Below are positions 13,985 to 15,396 of a stretch of 15,396 nt of DNA, piece after piece. The stretch's first letter is position 1. Each line of letters starts with the position of its first letter. This stretch comes from JBGPLH01 sp041486365 [NCBI: Thermodesulfobacteriota bacterium]. Its GTDB lineage: Bacteria; JAUYMQ01. Location: NCBI GenBank assembly GCA_041486365.1, contig JBGPLH010000042.1, forward strand, positions 1 through 15,396. Direction: 5' to 3'. The translations under genes were made by a program, and so were the position numbers. The notes below the pieces were generated by a model. That model ran no database searches. It was not told the origin of the DNA and was given only the letters and a program-made list of their open reading frames with translations.

Positions 13985-15396
13985 ATGGCATCCCGGAAGA
14001 AGGCGCACCCGGCCCCGCAACCGTCGACGTCGCGGGAGAGCAAACGCATGCGGGCGTCGGACGCGGTCTTCTGGTACGCGGAAGAGCTGTCTCCGGGCCT
14101 TCGATCCACCATCGGCGGGGTGCTGATCCTTGATGGGCCGCCCGACTGGGAGAAGTACCGTCGGGAAACGGCGAACGCCATGCGCAGAACCCCCCGGCTG
14201 CGCGAGAAGATCGTGGATCCGCCCATGCGCTTCATGCTGCCCGAGTGGGTCGAGGACGAGCACATGGACCTCGACTACCACATGCGGCGCGAAGCCCTGC
14301 CGGCGCCGGGGGACGAGGAGATGCTCTTCGAGATGGTCTCGCAGATCATGGCGACGCCGCTGGACCGGGCGCGGCCGCCCTGGGAGACCTACATGATCGA
14401 GGGGCTCGAGGGGGGCAGGGCGGCGAACCTCTTCAAGATGCACCACTCGATGGTGGACGGTGTCGGGTCCGTCTCGCTCCTGGAGACCCTCTCGGAGAAA
14501 GGTCCACGTTCGAGGCAACGCGGCGCGCCGCTTCCCCCGCCGAGGGCCCGGGAGGAGGCGCCCCGCTGGCTCTTCGAGAAGGTGATCGATGAGGGAGGAG
14601 AGATCGTCCGGGACGCGCTGGAGACGGCGAGGACCACCTTCGATTTCGCGAAGGAGATCGCGCTCCATCCCTTTCGGACGGCCGCGAAGGCCGCATCGAC
14701 CGCCCGCAGCGCCTACGGTCTGCTGGAGGACCTGGGCAAGAAGCCGATCGCGGATCCGATCACGGAAGGCGCGTCCGGCCTGGGACGGCGTATCGATCCC
14801 CTGTTCGTATCCCTCGCCGATCTGAGGCGCGTTCACAACGCGCTGAACGCCACGATCAACGACCTGGTCCTCACCGCCGTCTCGGGCGCGGTGGGGCGAT
14901 ACCATGCCCTGCGGGGCGTGCCCATGGAATCCATGCGGGCGATGGTCCCGGTGAACCTGCGGCAGGACCACCAGCGCGGGGAGCTCGGCAACCGGGTCGG
15001 CATGATCAACGTGACGCTTCCGGTGGGCGAAGACGATGCACGCCGGCGGCTCTCGCTGATCCAGCGGCGGACGGGGCGCGCCAAGGGCGACCGCCGCGGG
15101 GCCATGTATCCTTACTTCATGCGCCTCGTGACGGCGCTGCCAACCTTCGCGTTCCGCGCCTTCATCGAGAGCACGGCGGGCAGCGTGAACCTCATCTGCA
15201 CGAACATCCCGGGCACCGACGAGCCGCGCTGGCTCGCCGGCCGGAAGATCGAGGCGCTCATCCCCATCGCGCCCGTGATGGAGAAGTGCCCGCTCGCCAT
15301 CGCGCTCTTCTCCTACGTGGACAAGCTCGGCATCGGGATCGCCACGGACCCGGAGGCGATCCCGGACCATGAGAAGATGAAGGCGCACCTGGAGGA
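13985..15396 (+). CDS. WS/DGAT wax ester synthase/diacylglycerol acyltransferase (partial, runs off right end)
   Basis: 470 residues are present and the reading frame is still open at the window end; the family is usually 460-500 residues, so only a few are missing. GGAGG at 13975-13979 places the ATG at 13985. The active-site motif HHSMVDG (H153-G159) is intact; the second His is the catalytic base for acyl transfer from acyl-CoA to an alcohol or diacylglycerol. Other family marks are MRASDAVFW near the N-terminus, PPW (131-133), NDLVLTAV (292-299), PVNLR (322-326) and NLICTNIPG (402-410). The product would be storage wax ester or triacylglycerol at the inner membrane. It follows the acyl-CoA dehydrogenase after 236 nt, so its own promoter is likely but none stands out. 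Confidence 0.92.
   Translation, partial: MASRKKAHPAPQPSTSRESKRMRASDAVFWYAEELSPGLRSTIGGVLILDGPPDWEKYRRETANAMRRTPRLREKIVDPPMRFMLPEWVEDEHMDLDYHMRREALPAPGDEEMLFEMVSQIMATPLDRARPPWETYMIEGLEGGRAANLFKMHHSMVDGVGSVSLLETLSEKGPRSRQRGAPLPPPRAREEAPRWLFEKVIDEGGEIVRDALETARTTFDFAKEIALHPFRTAAKAASTARSAYGLLEDLGKKPIADPITEGASGLGRRIDPLFVSLADLRRVHNALNATINDLVLTAVSGAVGRYHALRGVPMESMRAMVPVNLRQDHQRGELGNRVGMINVTLPVGEDDARRRLSLIQRRTGRAKGDRRGAMYPYFMRLVTALPTFAFRAFIESTAGSVNLICTNIPGTDEPRWLAGRKIEALIPIAPVMEKCPLAIALFSYVDKLGIGIATDPEAIPDHEKMKAHLE

Noticed and set aside
13952-15388. 478-codon open frame on the minus strand over the acyltransferase gene
   Set aside because: Antisense shadow of a WS/DGAT gene with an intact HHxxxDG motif; no recognisable protein features of its own.

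Overview
The window is 15.4 kb of GC-rich DNA with every convincing gene on the + strand. The dense coding, the GTG starts and the gene mix (a canonical bacterial LexA, a bufferin-type RiPP operon, a DinB polymerase, an acyl-CoA dehydrogenase, a wax ester/diacylglycerol acyltransferase) point to a free-living, probably soil or sediment bacterium with a high-GC genome. The phylum cannot be fixed from the sequence alone.

Layout. (1) 41-2082: a compact three-gene operon. It encodes a small secreted Cys-rich precursor (BufA2-like), a DUF692/MNIO iron oxidase (BufB-like) and its DUF2063 partner (BufC-like). Together they should make a thiooxazole-modified, copper-binding peptide. A strong hairpin lies between the precursor gene and the enzyme genes. 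(2) 2166-2771: lexA, with a good sigma-70-like promoter and an 11-bp-period direct repeat that could be its operator. (3) 2841-6336: an inserted cassette carrying a small membrane protein with a TPR-like tail and a BsuBI/PstI-type restriction-modification pair (N6-adenine methyltransferase plus endonuclease, overlapping by 8 nt). It is flanked by imperfect direct repeats of about 115 bp (2724-2840 and 6337-6451). These consist of the last codons of lexA plus the spacer behind it, so the cassette was evidently inserted at the 3' end of lexA with duplication of that end.

(4) 6453-8302: a GNAT acetyltransferase and an isocitrate lyase/PEP mutase-superfamily enzyme, with a hairpin just before the ribosome binding site of the second. 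(5) 8361-10267: a 2TM-domain protein translationally coupled to a predicted lipoprotein, then a second unrelated predicted lipoprotein; no function is recognised. (6) 10389-12504: a hotdog-fold thioesterase-like protein, DNA polymerase IV (DinB) and a half-length TauE/SafE membrane protein. (7) 12516-15396: an acyl-CoA dehydrogenase with the IVD/LCAD-like placement of its catalytic base, and a WS/DGAT acyltransferase that runs off the right end. The thioesterase, dehydrogenase and acyltransferase suggest a lipid theme on the right side.

The most unusual items are the bufferin operon with its internal hairpin, the lexA-tail duplication around the restriction cassette with its unknown third gene, and the candidate direct-repeat LexA operator. 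No tRNA, rRNA, CRISPR array, transposase or integrase was found.
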